Source: Lates calcarifer
Lineage: Eukaryota; Chordata; Actinopteri; Centropomidae
Assembly (NCBI RefSeq): GCF_001640805.2
Contig: NC_066838.1
Span: 17,231,506 to 17,295,505 of the forward strand
Length of the DNA stretch: 64,000 nucleotides
Direction of reading: 5' to 3'
The notes beneath the pieces were generated by a model. The model saw nothing but the letters and a program-made list of their open reading frames with translations. It did not search any database and had not been told where the DNA came from. Shown piece by piece: positions 12,001 through 25,477 of the stretch. The position numbers and the translations under genes were made by a program. The first letter of the stretch is position 1; each line of letters starts with the position of its first letter.

Positions 12001-15000
12001 AGGCGGATGTCTATCATTTAGCAAGCAGGGTATCTGAGCACAGTCAAGGGAATGAGATATTTTCTATGATTTGGCAAATCTACGGCTAGTTCACGGCTCT
12101 GTATTGTAATTATGTCGGCTGCTACCCCTCCCTTGCTGCCTCTGTCCTCCTCGCAGACAGGTCTACAAGTTGAGGCCAATCGTGTGTACCAGCATGACTC
12201 CGCCTCCCCTTTATCTGGAGACATGCAGGTGAAAAGGCAAACTGGCGATTACAGTTAAATTAAGTGTTTGTTAACGCTGCACTGATTGTTGCATTGAATC
12301 ATATAGCATCACGCTTAATGATGATAATCACCCATCTCCACTCATTTAATATCTATTCCAACCTTAAGTGAGGTATTACATGGTCTTGAAGTAGCTACAG
12401 AGAAGTGGAAGGTAAAGGCTGGAGTACCCTTAGTCTGCTGCTCACTGGTAAACAGAAAATCACATTTTGCCTAGTTGTCTTTGATGGGAAAATTCAGGTT
12501 CCCTGTAAAGCTCCCAGCAATGTGACAGCTTCATCATATTTTTGAGAACACTGAGCACCTTTTAGTAACAGTTTGTGGCCCTTGCAAGCTGATACTTTTA
12601 CGACCTTGAAATCATTGCCATAATTTATTCATTTTTAGGGAGTAAAAATGAAACAGAATATTTCTGTTAACATTTTGACTATGGGAAAGTTGCCCTTGGC
12701 ATCTTTGTTTTATGTAGGACACAGTGTTGGTCCTTTATTCATATTACGAGGACAAAACAAACATGTAGACAATAGAAGAGACAGAGGAATACATAAAATC
12801 TAATATCTTTGCTTCTGCTTCTTTTGATTTTGCATATCAACTGTAAGTAAACAGACATGAGCAGGACTTTCATGGCTTTATTTCCTGACACACATACAGA
12901 TTAACAATAAGCATTAAATGAATCATTTGTTATTTGTTTCAAGTAGTACAAAGAGCTACTCTCAATCATGACTTATCACATCTGACAATTTAAAGCCGGT
13001 AGTTGTTTCTTAAGCGCCGGCCTTTCTCAAAAGACAATTTAATAAAATCCATTGTATCTCTTGTAAATGTCAGGTTTTTTTATTGAGCCCTTCATCACAA
13101 GCATATCTGAAAGGACTTTACAGAGAATTCGGCTACTTTGATCTCGCAACGAAAATCAGCGCAGAATCAAATGATGCAGGATGGTATGCAACAAAGGGAA
13201 TTGTACAAAGCACAGGATGCACAATAGTACGTTTTAAAGGCATAAATGCCATAAAGCTATCCTAGCCTAACCTCATAGCCTTGCCTGCCCTCCAAACGTA
13301 CAAACTCAGACCATCAGTGAAAGTATCCATCTGCAGAGCCTGTACTGTTTTTATGAAAGTGTGTCTCAGTGATGAAGATTAAAGACATCAAAGTACTTCC
13401 ACCTACATGAGTGTCCTAGAGTGATTGTGCCATTGTAAGTAACATAAGTTAAATACACCCCTTGAGGGATCTCTCTGATTCTATGTCTGTGCTTCATAGA
13501 TTCTTCCATGGGGTTTAGTGTAACAGACAGACTGTATAAGTATGTGTGAGTTGTGAGCAAAAATGCTTACAAAACTGAGATGAGACTATTCACAGTCTAA
13601 AGGTTATATTTGTCCAAAGAAGGGTGTTGAAATGATGAACAATGGAACTGACTCATTATCTGTTTGTACAGGTGAGAAATGAAGTCAGTACTTGCAGTCT
13701 TATCTTAAAAACATTTCTCTGCCCTTCCCCCAAAAACTCATATCTACATTCAAGTTTCTTTGCTAATACAAATAATATAATAATAATAATATATAATGTC
13801 ACCAAGTGCTTGTTGCCTTGAGATGATGTGTGTTATGATCTATCGCTTTATGTATAAAATTGAATTGAAATTCAAATTTTTGTGGGATTTTATTGACAAG
13901 ATGTGTTGGGCAGTTTAGTTCAGAAGGCTTATCTTACAACCATGTTGCACACTGTTTGCAATTAATTTGCAACTGCATCCATGCATTCAGTCTCAGAGAA
14001 ACACTTGACTGGTGAGTGAAGGTAACTATAGTAGATAGTAGTCACAAGATGCAAGCATGTGGTTATTTAAGGGTTCAAACATCCAAGGATGAAGAGCTGT
14101 CAGGTGAAATGGTTATAGTTCCAGTGTATTTAGTAAATGTCCAATCCACTTTCTAATATATTAAACCCTGTGCAAAAATGTAAAATAAAATCTAATGGTC
14201 ATGAAAATGTCAGTATTGATTTATGGATTTATGGTGCAGACATTTAAACCACTCCTTGGTCTTCAGCATTCTGCACTGCAAAGGATTCCTTGAGATTACT
14301 TTTCTTGACCTTGATGACTCCCTATCTTCCCCTTGAATGGTGGAACAGATACATACAAAGATGGTGGCATTTCTTTGTTGAGATCTCTCTCAGCTTATAT
14401 GAATGGTTATATTAGCCTGCATTATTATGGTTTAAAATAGGGCATGAGCTCTACTGGGAACAATACTTGAAAGAGGAGGGAAAAGTTTAAAGAAAGAGGA
14501 ACATCTCCCAGATTGACAGCCCAGTGTGGAAGAAGAGGAAGCAGCAGAGTAAAAAAGAAAAAAACTTAACATGAAACAACAATCACAGATGTCATTATAC
14601 TGTCAAATAAAACTGCCAAATAAAACAGTGGGAATGGGCATTCTTATCATTCGCTTTGCCAACAAATGATTAGCTGTCTCTTTACTCCGCTGAAAATATT
14701 TGCGTGAAATATGTGGTTCCATTTAACGTGACGCCATCATCATACATTATCATAAACCAAAAATTCTGTGAATATCTTGGAGCAAAAATTGACTTGATGT
14801 TCATGGCAACAAAGACAGGGCCTTCATATACTAATAAAATCCTTGGCAAGCACGATTAGGATTTTAAGATAGAGAAACAGAGCCTTTCTGTAGTAGTTCA
14901 TAGACCTGTCAATCATCTGAATCCCCCCTGACTTTTTGCTCACCCCTGCAAGGCGACAGTATGATAAAAGCGCATGGATGTAAACTTGAGGGAATAGTAT

Positions 15001-16974
15001 CTGAAGTAATGTTCTATACAAAGTGAACATGCACAAGTGATGAAATTCCTTCAAAATTAATTTCCTAACACTTCCCTAATTTATTATCACATACTTAGAT
15101 GTTCCATGGATTGATTTTCTAATTCAGAGATTGCATTTACACATTACAGAACACATCCAGAGTAATGAGAATCTTTTTTTTTTTTTTTTTTTTGTGATTG
15201 TGTTACACCTCTTAATTGGCTCAAAATCTAATGAATACATCATCAGCACAGACATAATATGTAAATTGTATCAGTGTCAGCTGAGAAGAATACACGCATT
15301 TCCCAGCAGTTGCTGTTCTCTCATCCTATTGTTTACACTGGAGGCATATTATGGATGAGAGATTTTCATTGCTTATGCATCACCCAGCTCTCATTTTGCC
15401 AAAAGACACATACACAAAAACACCTGCAGGTCTACTAGACCATGATAGCCCCACCGCAGAGGGGCTTTCATGTGATTGCACATATCAATCTGACTCTTGA
15501 TGTGTGAGCACAGAGCGAGAAAGAGAGCGGATTAGGAATCAGCTGACTCCCCACATTTTCTTCCAAGTGACTTATTAGAAGGGTTATTCTGAGCAGACTG
15601 TTGGACCGCTGAGGGCTTTGGCTGAGTAGTGAGACCCTCAGTGGAGCCAATCTCCCCTCGCTCACAATGGTAGATTACTTCAGACAGCCTTTCTCGGCTT
15701 TCCTCAATAACAAACGGAAAGACCTTGTTTAATTTTTATATGTTGTGCTCACAGATCTCTCTTTTTCAACACAATCACAATTTGAAATACCTGACCTATT
15801 ATAGTTTTTTCTCACATGAGAAGATAGCAGGCTGCAGTATTGTGCAGGGCCAGCACTGTAACACTTCAAAACATTATTTACCTGTCAGAAGTTTTGTTTT
15901 TGGTCTGCAGTGGGTGTCTGCTTACACCGTCACTTGTTATGTTGAGCTGATAATAGAACAGGAAGAAGGAGGATTTCCTTTCAGCACAGCGCCTAGACCA
16001 GAGTACTGTTCCTGTTTGTGCCTGCCCCCTGGTTATCTGTTCTCGCTGCTCAGCACAAATAAGGTTTTCCAAGAGGTACCATCATCACTTGGACCTGTTT
16101 ATACTGAAATAGATTAGCAAGCCACTGCTCTCTGAAAACATCCTCTTCATGTTAGAAAATACAAATTATTTACTAAGTGTTATGTCTTATTGAACAAATT
16201 GGGACTTGTAGTTTTATTTTGTCATATTAACATGTATCTCACTGTAATTTAATCTCATCCCAGTATTGCTGAGGCAAGTTAGGTGATAATTCGCAAATTA
16301 TACTCCATAATTAATCTACAATCAGAGACCCTGAAGGCAATTACAGGGGACTGGTCATTAGCAGTGTTGTAGGTCTGACCAGTGGCAGATCAGGCTACTC
16401 CATTATAGGGTAAACATGCCACTCTCAATGAGGCCTCATGCTAAATGGAAGTCTGAGGAAAAGCCCCTAATGGCCTCAGTGACTGGGGTAATAGTTTTAT
16501 TATCAGAGACAAATGGGCTTAATGACTCTGAAACACATCAGCAAATACAGAAATCAGCAAATGGCCTGGCCACAGGATGACCCCAATGAGGAGCAAGAAT
16601 CAAATCAAAACCCAGTGACTGAAGAGCCCCTCAGTAGCACCTAAATGTGTACTACAACTCTTTAGCTATCACCTGAAATACCTTTAATCCAATCCAACAG
16701 TGGAGTAACATGATTACACAGTATGACACTATGATGCTATATTCACCGACCAATACTCATCAGTTCCTTATTTGGATCAGTTTAGTAACTAAAGCAGTCA
16801 GCCTAATGTGGAAACAGTTAAGTTTAGTCATGACTTTAATTCTTTGTAGCCGTGAAAATTGAATAATTTTACTAAAGTGGTTGTTAGGATTACAAAGATG
16901 AGACTGTGGAAACAGCATGTGTACTGATCATCTTTTTTTTCTTTTTTTTAACCAATATTAGCAGCTGTCAGTTG

Positions 16975-17400
16975 GCCAGTCCACCACTTTGCGCCAGACT
17001 GAAATATCTCAGCAAATTTTGGATGGATTGCTATGAAATTTTGATACAGACATTCATGGTGCCCAGAGGACAAACCTTGATGACTTGGTGATCCCATGAC
17101 TTTTCCTCTAGTACCACCATTAGATTGAAATTTGTGGTTTTGGGTGAAATGTCTTGACAACTACTCAATGGATTGCCACAAAACTTTATGGTTTTGGTTT
17201 ATGACTAAATTCTCACCAAACTCAAGACATTCCCATCAGCCTCAGCTGCACCTTGTGTTAATTAGCAAATACTAGTGTGCTGACGTGCAAAGCTAAGATG
17301 GTAAAAATGGTTAACCTGCTGTCATTGTAATCACGTTTGCATGCTGATGCAGCTCAAAGTACCATTGTACTTTAGTACAGCCTCACAGCCATGGCTGTAG
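16975..17400 (-). repeat. Interspersed repeat, family A, minus orientation
   Basis: The reverse complement contains the same ordered blocks seen at 34086-34340, 45551-46710 and 49085-49300: TTTGCTAATTAACAC, GCTGAGGCTGATGGGAATGT, a CATGAATGTCTG-type block and ATGGCAATCCATCC-like words. I recognise this as a very common percomorph interspersed repeat whose class I cannot name with certainty. No coding capacity. Confidence 0.75.
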
Positions 17401-20400
17401 CCTCTCAGTCTTGTTATTTCATACAGTCCCTCTAGGTAACCTTAGATGTCAGATTTACCTGCAGTATATATCTGGTGTATATATCTGAGTCCAATCCTTA
17501 CACAGAGCGACAAGCCAGTTCCGTGTAACCTGACTCCGTGTCCCTTCCTGTTACCTCTCTGGTCTAGATAATCATCACCTTCCTGTGTTTTCTGTCTTTG
17601 GTAGGCTAAGAGATTTATTAACTAGCAGGAACGTGTAAGGTCTCAGGAATGTGCTCCAGTTTTGTCCATTGGACCTGACGGTGACTGGCACTCACGCCTA
17701 ACGTGGCAGGCAGCTCTGTCTCAGTAAGTCTGTGTGGGCTGCCAAGTGCGTGGTGCAGCACTTATGCTTGATAACTGGCTGAGGCCCTGGGCTTAGAGAG
17801 GATGGAAATGGGGAGAAAGTGAGGAAACCCACCGTCGGGTCCCAGGTGTGCACTTAATGCCACCTATCAATTCCAGCTCAGGGGTGAGGTAGACTACAAG
17901 CCAGATCAAATCATGAGTCAGAGCTGGAGGATACATTTCAGCCCGCCTTATTGTCTGACTAGTCACATGGTAGACTGTGATGGAATGAGTCAACAGCTAC
18001 AGGAATCACAGCCACATATCTATCCAGGTGATATGTGGGATAGTGTGAATTGAATCTAGACTCATAATCCCATGTTAATGTCATATCTGTGATAAGAGAT
18101 GGCCAGGAGCAGCAGCGTTCAAGGAGAAGGAATGGCAGCGTCTGAAGCTGCCTATTATGTGGCTCCCCATATCCACCCACTGCTTGGTCCAAGGCTGCCT
18201 GTGCTGCTTAGCTCTTGCACAGGGACTCTCTGTGATACAGCAGAGCTCTCAGTGCAGGGAGCGCAGTGCTGATGCCAAAGTCCTGTTATCCAAATCCTTC
18301 GGCACTGTCTCATTTAACAGATAAGAGGCTAATCTACAGGGTGGGCAGGAGATAGACCTACAAATACAAGGCCTCTCTTGTCACTCGCTCGCCATTCTCC
18401 ACATTCCTGGAATCTGTATAGGCATGTGCAGACAAACAAAACCTTGAGGATCTTTTTCCTTTATCCCCTCAAGCTCAGACGGGTCGTTAGAATAGAAATA
18501 TAAATCACAATGTATTTGTTCTATTTATCCGTCGGAATTGTTTTTACTCTTTCAGATGTAAATCAAAGCCGTCAATGGACCTCCTGTTGGTGCAAAGATG
18601 TTTGTATTGGTACAATTAATCAATGTCCAGCATAAAAATGATGGTAGTATTAAACCTCCAGTTAGAATTTCTGAGCATTTGATGTATGGACGGATACATA
18701 CTGTAAAGATTTCTGATGGAAAATAATCTATGCAGTGAGTATACCCCCAGTGATTAAGTCTGCCATTATCAACACAGTCAATTTGATTCTTCTAGATTCT
18801 TCTTCTTCTTTTTACAAATATAATACCTTTCACTATCAATACCAAAAGAATACTTTTTATTTTAAGAAACAAAAATATATCTCTTAATCTTGAATGTCTT
18901 TTTAAAAGTGGAAGGATTCTGTTTTAAATTCAGGCTTATTAGACATAAGAGTAAGCAAATAACGTGGCAGTACTTAATAGTTTTTGATACTCAATACTAC
19001 AGAGAAATTTCAGTCATTACCAAGAAATCTGAGGTTTAATATCTAGCCCTAATTGGTTCAGCTGTTCAGTTGGCAAGAGCAGAACACTGCTACTATGCTA
19101 GTTAGCTTCCACTGAAAACGCATGTAACTAAATAAGCATAATACTGCATCACAGGACAACAAAGGGTTAAAAACTGATGAATAAACAATGGTTTCAATAA
19201 TTAAAACCCAGGGAGCAGAAACAGGCACAAACTGGCACGCTAACCAGCTCTCTAACAGAGTGTTTCTTGTAAATAGTTTTTGTCCTTTTGTTGGCATAGT
19301 TACAAACATTTCAGCCTTTATCCTTTATGTCAGGCCTTTATCACTGCAAATCATGTGCACTGACGTAGGCCTGACATTGGACAAAATGTTTGTGTATGAG
19401 GAGCTCATTATTAAGTTGCTGCAGTGTGGATCTTCTGATTTGAAGTTGCACATGTATCCATAATTAAAAATCAGTATGCATATTCCTCTCTATCAGTGTC
19501 AGCAAATACAAGCTCTGTTATGGTTCAACCACTAACTTTAGGTACTTGCCAAAGTTACAAAAGAACATTGGGGTAGTTGGTGTTGCAACACTATTGTGGT
19601 ATTGTGTACAAGTACAGTATTGTGCTCGAGCACAGATCTCATTACCTGCTTCCCCACCTCACTGCATTTTCAAGATCAAAAGCTGTTTGAAGGTACTCTT
19701 CATACCTGATACGCGAGACTCAGTAGATAGCCCTATCTCTGAAGTTACAGTCAAGAGCTCTGGTATAGTCCCGGGACAGGAAGTTATCTTTAAGTTACGT
19801 TAAAAGTTTATTTCACTCTTTTCTGTTTAAAAGTGAAGATTCATGATTTACAGTGTACAGTCTGATTTGTTACGAGTAAGTAATCAGATAGTTTAAAGAC
19901 CTTCAATAATGCAGAAGGAAGAAGAATTATTATTTCTTCACATCCTTATTTTAACTTCTGCATGCAGTTTTAAGTTCTCATTTTCACACCTCTTTGCAAC
20001 GAAAGTCAGAGCTTCCCACACTTTTCACTATACTTATCAGATCGAGTTCCTGCCCACAGGCTGTTTCCAACCACAACACTAGAAACCATAGCGTCATATT
20101 GTTGCCTACATTGCATATTTGTGCACCTGCAGATGACACAGTATCCTTTGGACTGTTTGAGACATAGCCTGGAGGAGCACTTCCTCACACATCTGCCATG
20201 ATCTCATCCTCAGTTTGATGGTTTTTTGTTTCTTTTTTTTTTTTTTTACACACACTGATTTAAGGGAACTACAACCCAGCACACACTGGCTGCAACTTGT
20301 TATTGAGACATTAAACAGTTTCATAATCAGTTTTGCGGCATGACTGTAAAAATGGAGGAGACTTGAAATGAAATCTCAATTTTTTAAGTAGTTCAATTAA

Positions 20401-21156
20401 AACTAGAACACGGTTTTGAACAAAGCCTCATTTATCTGGGTGCAGGAGGAGACTCATTATTATTAAATGGAAGAGAAATGTAGTAATGATCTTTCTCCTC
20501 TATAACAGTAAAGAGGGTATTACAGAAAGTCTTGCATTCACAAGGCTCTAGAATATTGCTTTTTAAAGCCCTATCTTAAGGTTTAAATGAAGAATTTTTC
20601 CATTAAGTGGTGTCTTAGTGTGCTGTTCAGTTTAATATCTAAGCACAGTGGATCTGTGGAGCCCATTTTATATCTTTAATTAATTACAATATAATTGTTG
20701 TATCACCTTAATGGTGCAGTGACATACGTATCACACTAGAAACACCACTCTTACGATGATAAAGGTGGTGTATGAAATGTTTATCTGGCGTGTGAGTGCA
20801 CACCTCTTTGGTTGCCAGTGCCATGTTGTTTCTATGAAAAATTTGCTTGCTGTGGTTTAGTATAAAGTATAAATACACCGTGGTCAGTCTCAAGCAAGCA
20901 AGCTTTGCTCAAGGACACATCGATGATAGCTGAGAGGAGTGAGCATTTATAATTCACTCTATTGCTGAGATCTGACCTTTTACCTCACTGCCTCTGTAAC
21001 AACTAGGCCACTACTCCTTAGGAGATGATGTAAGGACTTAAGTAGATTAGATTGCCATGTTGACATATTTAATCTCTTCATATTTTTGTCCATGTCAAGC
21101 ATCGTTAGATTACTTGACTGTTTTTGGCCATCAGTGCTCTGTGGACATGAGAATAT

Positions 21157-21420
21157 CAGTGGAAGAAGTGCTCAGATTTTTTTGCTTAAGTGAAAGTAGC
21201 AAGTAGTAGTAGTAGTAGTAGCAGTAGTAGTAAAAGTCCTGCATTCAACATTTTACTGAGGTTGAAGTGCAGTACAGCACCAACATTAACTATACTTGAG
21301 GTACCAAAAAGTAAAAGTACTCTTTTTCTACAGAAAATATCTTAGCTTATAATAATTTACACATTAATATGTATATCACTTTGATTTTTCAGCTAAAAGT
21401 GAGGCTAATTAATTAACTGG
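21157..21420 (+). mobile_element. hAT-like non-autonomous element, family B, 5' part only
   Basis: It begins CAGTGGAAGAAGTGCTCAGA, matching the left terminus of the fuller copy at 35853. It contains an expanded AGT tract and an internal block (GTATATCACTTTGAT...GAGGCTAATT) shared with 36185-36230. The right terminus is not found, so this copy is truncated or decayed. Confidence 0.65.
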
Positions 21421-22515
21421 CTTCCAAGCAGAGAACTTGATTACACATGACGTCACTAATAGAAAACATTGATCACTGTGAAGATCAGATGTTTTGTTGT
21501 TTGACTGTTTGACTGTAATCCTAGCTTTGATACAAACATTAAAATACAACTAAAGGTGCATTCAATCACATTGAACAGCTCCCCTGTGGATCTGCGGGAA
21601 GCTCATCAGCAGATTTTTTTTTTTTTTTTAAAAAGCTGCTTTTTTGAACTGGTATTTAGTTTCTCTTATTTCATTTGATCTTCTTTTTTCTTTCACTGCC
21701 TCCAGAGTATATTTACTGCATTTTTTGTGTATGTGTATTTTTAATGTGTATTTTTAATGTTTATTTTGTGTATTTTGTGTATTTTTAATGTTTGCCACTC
21801 ACAGTATGAATTTCATTAATGACGGTTGAGTGAATGATTGAAAAAGAAGCAGGATGAAATGAAATCTCATTATGTCACATTTAAATGGAAAATAAATAGA
21901 AATATGGAAGTTTATGGTCTTCCGGGCCTGTTGTGCATGAGTTTTTTCCCCCTTCAAGTATATACAAAACATTTACAGAGCATGGCAAACATAATCCTTG
22001 TTCTATAAGCCATTTAATACTAAATCTCCTATTAGTATTCATACTCCAGTCTGTTTGCTACAATGTCTCCTTTGCTTCCATTGTTGTAATTAATATACTT
22101 GCTTCAAAGCAAAGCCATACATCTTCAAAGGAAGTTATATGGAAATGTGCTTTCTAATATACATCACTATTTTGCATCTAAATGCAAATCATTGTCACTG
22201 TGGTAAACACTAAATAGCAGTTCACTGTACATGTGTCTGCATATGCATTTTGTTTATGGGTCTCTTTCATTCTTAAAACAGGAACAGCAGTCAAATGAAA
22301 CACCTGTAGCTTCTGTTGTCTTGTAGTCGAAGGAAGATATTTTTAAGTTTGTACAAGAAATCTCTTTCATGTTTGATAAGTAAACATCAAAAAAGAAATG
22401 TCGAACTATTGCTCCTTGCTTGAGAGGGAATGAAAGATGATTTCAGCTTCCAAGATCAAGCTACTGCAGAAGTAACTCTAATGAAAGGCGAACCTACACT
22501 AAAAGCAGAACATTG

Positions 22516-22533
22516 CCCCCCCCCCCCCCCCCC
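22516..22533. repeat. Poly(C) run of 18
   Basis: Eighteen consecutive cytosines, followed about 35 bases later by a poly(A) run (22568-22582). Such runs are prone to sequencing-length error. Confidence 0.95.
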
Positions 22534-23077
22534 GTTTGTTTTCAATCACTGTTTGTCAGGATAAAGTAAAAAAAAAAAAAAAGGCATGAAATCCAATGCA
22601 GAGCCATATTTGTTTGTGCATGAGGGGATTGGAGAGAAGAAGAGAGACGTTCCATGGCTGGGTAATTGTAGTTGTTGCCCTGGTGTCATCTCTTGTTGTT
22701 TCAGTGCCATTTAGTATGAGAGGTATTTGTTAAGCTTGAATGCTCCCAGACAAGCAGAGATGATATACATTGTGTTTGCCAAAGCAAATGGGGGCCTGTA
22801 TACCACGGCTGATTTCAGCGCAGGCAATTGTGAATTTGACATGACTATCTAATTCCCAACAGTATTTGATTTCAGAAATTATGATGTTACAGTGAGAACA
22901 CATGCAGGCAATTCAGGCTTAACCAGAGTAAATTAGAAATTATTCAAATACAGATCCCCAGTGTGTTGTTCAGTCACTAAAAAGTGAATCCAAACCATAA
23001 AATTAAACCAAAATTAACATGTAAATCTCTCTCTCCCCTTCACACTTTACATTCTGGCAGGAATGCAACATCTACAC

Positions 23078-23102
23078 ACACATATATACTGTATATATGT
23101 GT
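23078..23102. repeat. Perfect AT-rich hairpin in an alternating purine-pyrimidine tract
   Basis: ACACATATATA at 23078-23088 and its exact reverse complement at 23092-23102 flank a 3-base loop (CTG). Just beyond lies GTATACGTATAC, another palindrome. The tract continues with TATACACATACACAT to about 23137. Confidence 0.85.
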
Positions 23103-23410
23103 ATGTATATGCCAATGTATACGTATACACATACACATAGCAGGGAGGAAATCTGATTAACTTCTAAGAAATCCAAAACCGGGTGCAGCTCTGTCAGCTT
23201 GTCCAGCTGTGATTCAGTGCAGATCTGACTGCGTTTATTATACCCGTTGGTTGCATGTGGCAAGTGTATTGATGCAATCCCTCTCCCAGCTGATGGCTGT
23301 GTCATATCCAACAGAGCACCTTCGCTGTTTTAAAGCCACATCACCATGACTGATGGCTGGCGGCGGCCTGACCCACGCACCCCTAGTGGCGGTTGCATTT
23401 TTTTTCTTTT

Positions 23411-23446
23411 CTCCCTCTCTCTCTCTTTCTCTCTCTCTCTCCCTCT
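23411..23446. repeat. CT-rich low-complexity tract
   Basis: Near-continuous CT/CTTT repeats. They generate open frames of Ser/Leu or Arg/Glu repeats on the two strands, which are not genes. Confidence 0.9.
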
Positions 23447-24959
23447 TTTTTCCCCATAACAAAGCACCCTGTCTCTGCAAGATGGATTTGAAATCACACA
23501 GCACCTCCTACTGTTTGAAAAACAACATCTCGCCCTGTCGGTGGACCAGATGGACCACAGCAAGTTATTCAGTAAAGCTTTTACACGGGTAGGTGCCTGA
23601 TTCATAGGATGTTATTATGTAGAAACTTAGATAGAGTTGCTTTTGCATGGTTGACAGATTAAACAATAATAGGGCATATTACTTTGCTATTGCATGCTTT
23701 AAAGTTATATTTCCCTGTCAAAAGAGTCAAGACATGCAATAATGTGTCTTTTCAATCTATATCACTGTGCAGGGACAGGGCTGTAATCCCTGTAATCCTG
23801 TTTGATAATTTCATCTCTTTCATCTTAATAAGTGACCCTGTAAGTACTGAAAACAAGCAGTGCCCTGAGTCATAATTCTCATCATACATTTGGGAAATAA
23901 ACAGCTAATAACCTTAACAAACTCTGAATATATCTTCTGTAAATATCTGCATCCTCGCCCACCCCTGATCTTATTTACTTTATGTCGCCTCTCTTCTCTG
24001 TTTTGACTCCCAGCCAAGAGAAAATGTCAGCATCAGACAGACAAAGTAACAGAATGTAACAGCTCAGAGAGACAGTAATAAAAATGTCAAGTAGCGATGA
24101 ATGAAGGTCTTTTATTTAGGAATGTAAATACAACTTCACATCCATCGTCTTCTCATTCTTTTGCATGAATGAGAGGCACTTGAGAGACGACCGAGAAGAT
24201 TTGTGAAATGGATGGAGATGTCACGCTCAAATTACCCAGATGCACAGGAGCAGTGGGAGCTGTCTAGCTGTCTTTCCTCAGTGTCTTTAAATTAATGAGC
24301 CATTTTGTCAGGTGAAAATTCATAATAGGAGCATTTTGCTTGTTGTGGAATAGACTAATTCACATCACTCTGTCCCTCTGATGTTGTTTGTTTCACATTT
24401 CTCAATAGTAAAAAAGTGTCAGCCACTGACAGTATTACCTATTATTATCAGTGATATTACCATCCAGAATTTGTGCAGGATTAGAGGGAACAGAAAATAG
24501 ATGGATGGATGAATGACGTTATAATACATAAATCTATGGATACTCCTTTTTTTCAGATGTGTAAATTATGTTGATTGAAATCTTGCAATATCATAACCAT
24601 TGCACTAGATGGCGCTGCGTGAGAGAGAGAGTTACTGATCTCACGCACAACAAAAACTTCAAAAGAAAAAGCAAACAGCTTCGGTTTACATTGCCGCCAC
24701 CAGGTTTGATCAAGCCAATGAATTATGATCTGTATGCTTGTGTGGGCAGTTTGATTTACACGAGTAGAATTTATAGGCGTGTATAGTAAATTAAGTGTAA
24801 ATTAAAAGCAGCGGTGATGTAAAAAAAAACAAAAACACTGGGCACATAGAAATCCTCCTAGGCACTGTTAATGTCTTACTGAAAACACTCACTGTAATTG
24901 AGGCGAGGTAATACCACACATTTCTGAAGTGTCTGATTGATTCAGCAGATGTAATTTCC

Positions 24960-25477
24960 TCGGTCATGCCATGATTTCACACCGCGCAGAAGCTCAACGA
25001 TCCTGAAGGTGTCGATCTGCGGTGCGACGCACAGGGCGAAGCGCGCTGTTGCGCTCCCAGCAGAGGTCCTGTGGGGACAGGAGGGATCACACCACACCGG
25101 CCGAGGCGGGGATACAAACAAACATCATACAGGAGGCTTGAAGGTAGCTGAGCCAGGGGATTTTTTTTTTTTCTTTCTTTCTTTTTTTTTTATTACCCAG
25201 AGAGCACTCGGCTCTCTTCCCACGGGCTACGCTTCGGTTTAGTGGTGATCAGGGTGAGCGGGGTGGTCGCCGCCTGCATCTCTCTCTCTGCGTGTGTCTC
25301 TCCCCTCCTCAGCGCACAGGCGCCCTGCACTTCAGTCTGCTGACACACCGGGGAGGACAGTCCGCACTACGCGTCCGTGTCATTGGACTCTATATGTGGA
25401 TACAAAGCCCGGTCAACACACATCCATGGGGATACTTTAGTGGGAATTGCAGCCCGCGACCTTTTACATGAAAACTG
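24960..25477 (+). promoter_or_regulatory. pcbp4: pcbp4 promoter and probable 5' UTR exon
   Basis: A CpG-rich block (GGTGCGACGC, GGGCGAAGCGCGC, GCGCACAGGCGCC and others) ends at a consensus donor, ACTG|GTAAGTGAC, at 25477/25478. It lies upstream of pcbp4 on the same strand, and the next plausible acceptor is the polypyrimidine-AG at 37622 that opens the first coding exon. Spliced together they form a 5' UTR with a six-codon upstream ORF: ATG at 25468, reading M K T E Q H and ending with TGA at 37631-37633. The link to pcbp4 is inferred from strand, splice signals and the lack of any other gene between. Confidence 0.6.

Larger units (their letters stand above)
12225..24950. other. Intergenic region between divergent dag1 and pcbp4
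   Basis: About 12.7 kb without a supported gene. Open frames up to about 130 codons occur but show no family resemblance, codon bias or splice context. The region holds transposon relics (16975-17400 and 21157-21420), a 20-T run (15174-15193), an AGT/GTA trinucleotide tract (about 21202-21231), an 18-C run (22516-22533) and a CT tract (23411-23446). Distal regulatory elements for either gene could lie here but cannot be recognised from sequence alone. Confidence 0.75.

Noticed and set aside
15725..16117. 130-codon plus-strand open frame in the intergenic region
   Set aside because: No recognisable domain and no supporting splice sites; a chance frame of this length is expected in 12 kb.
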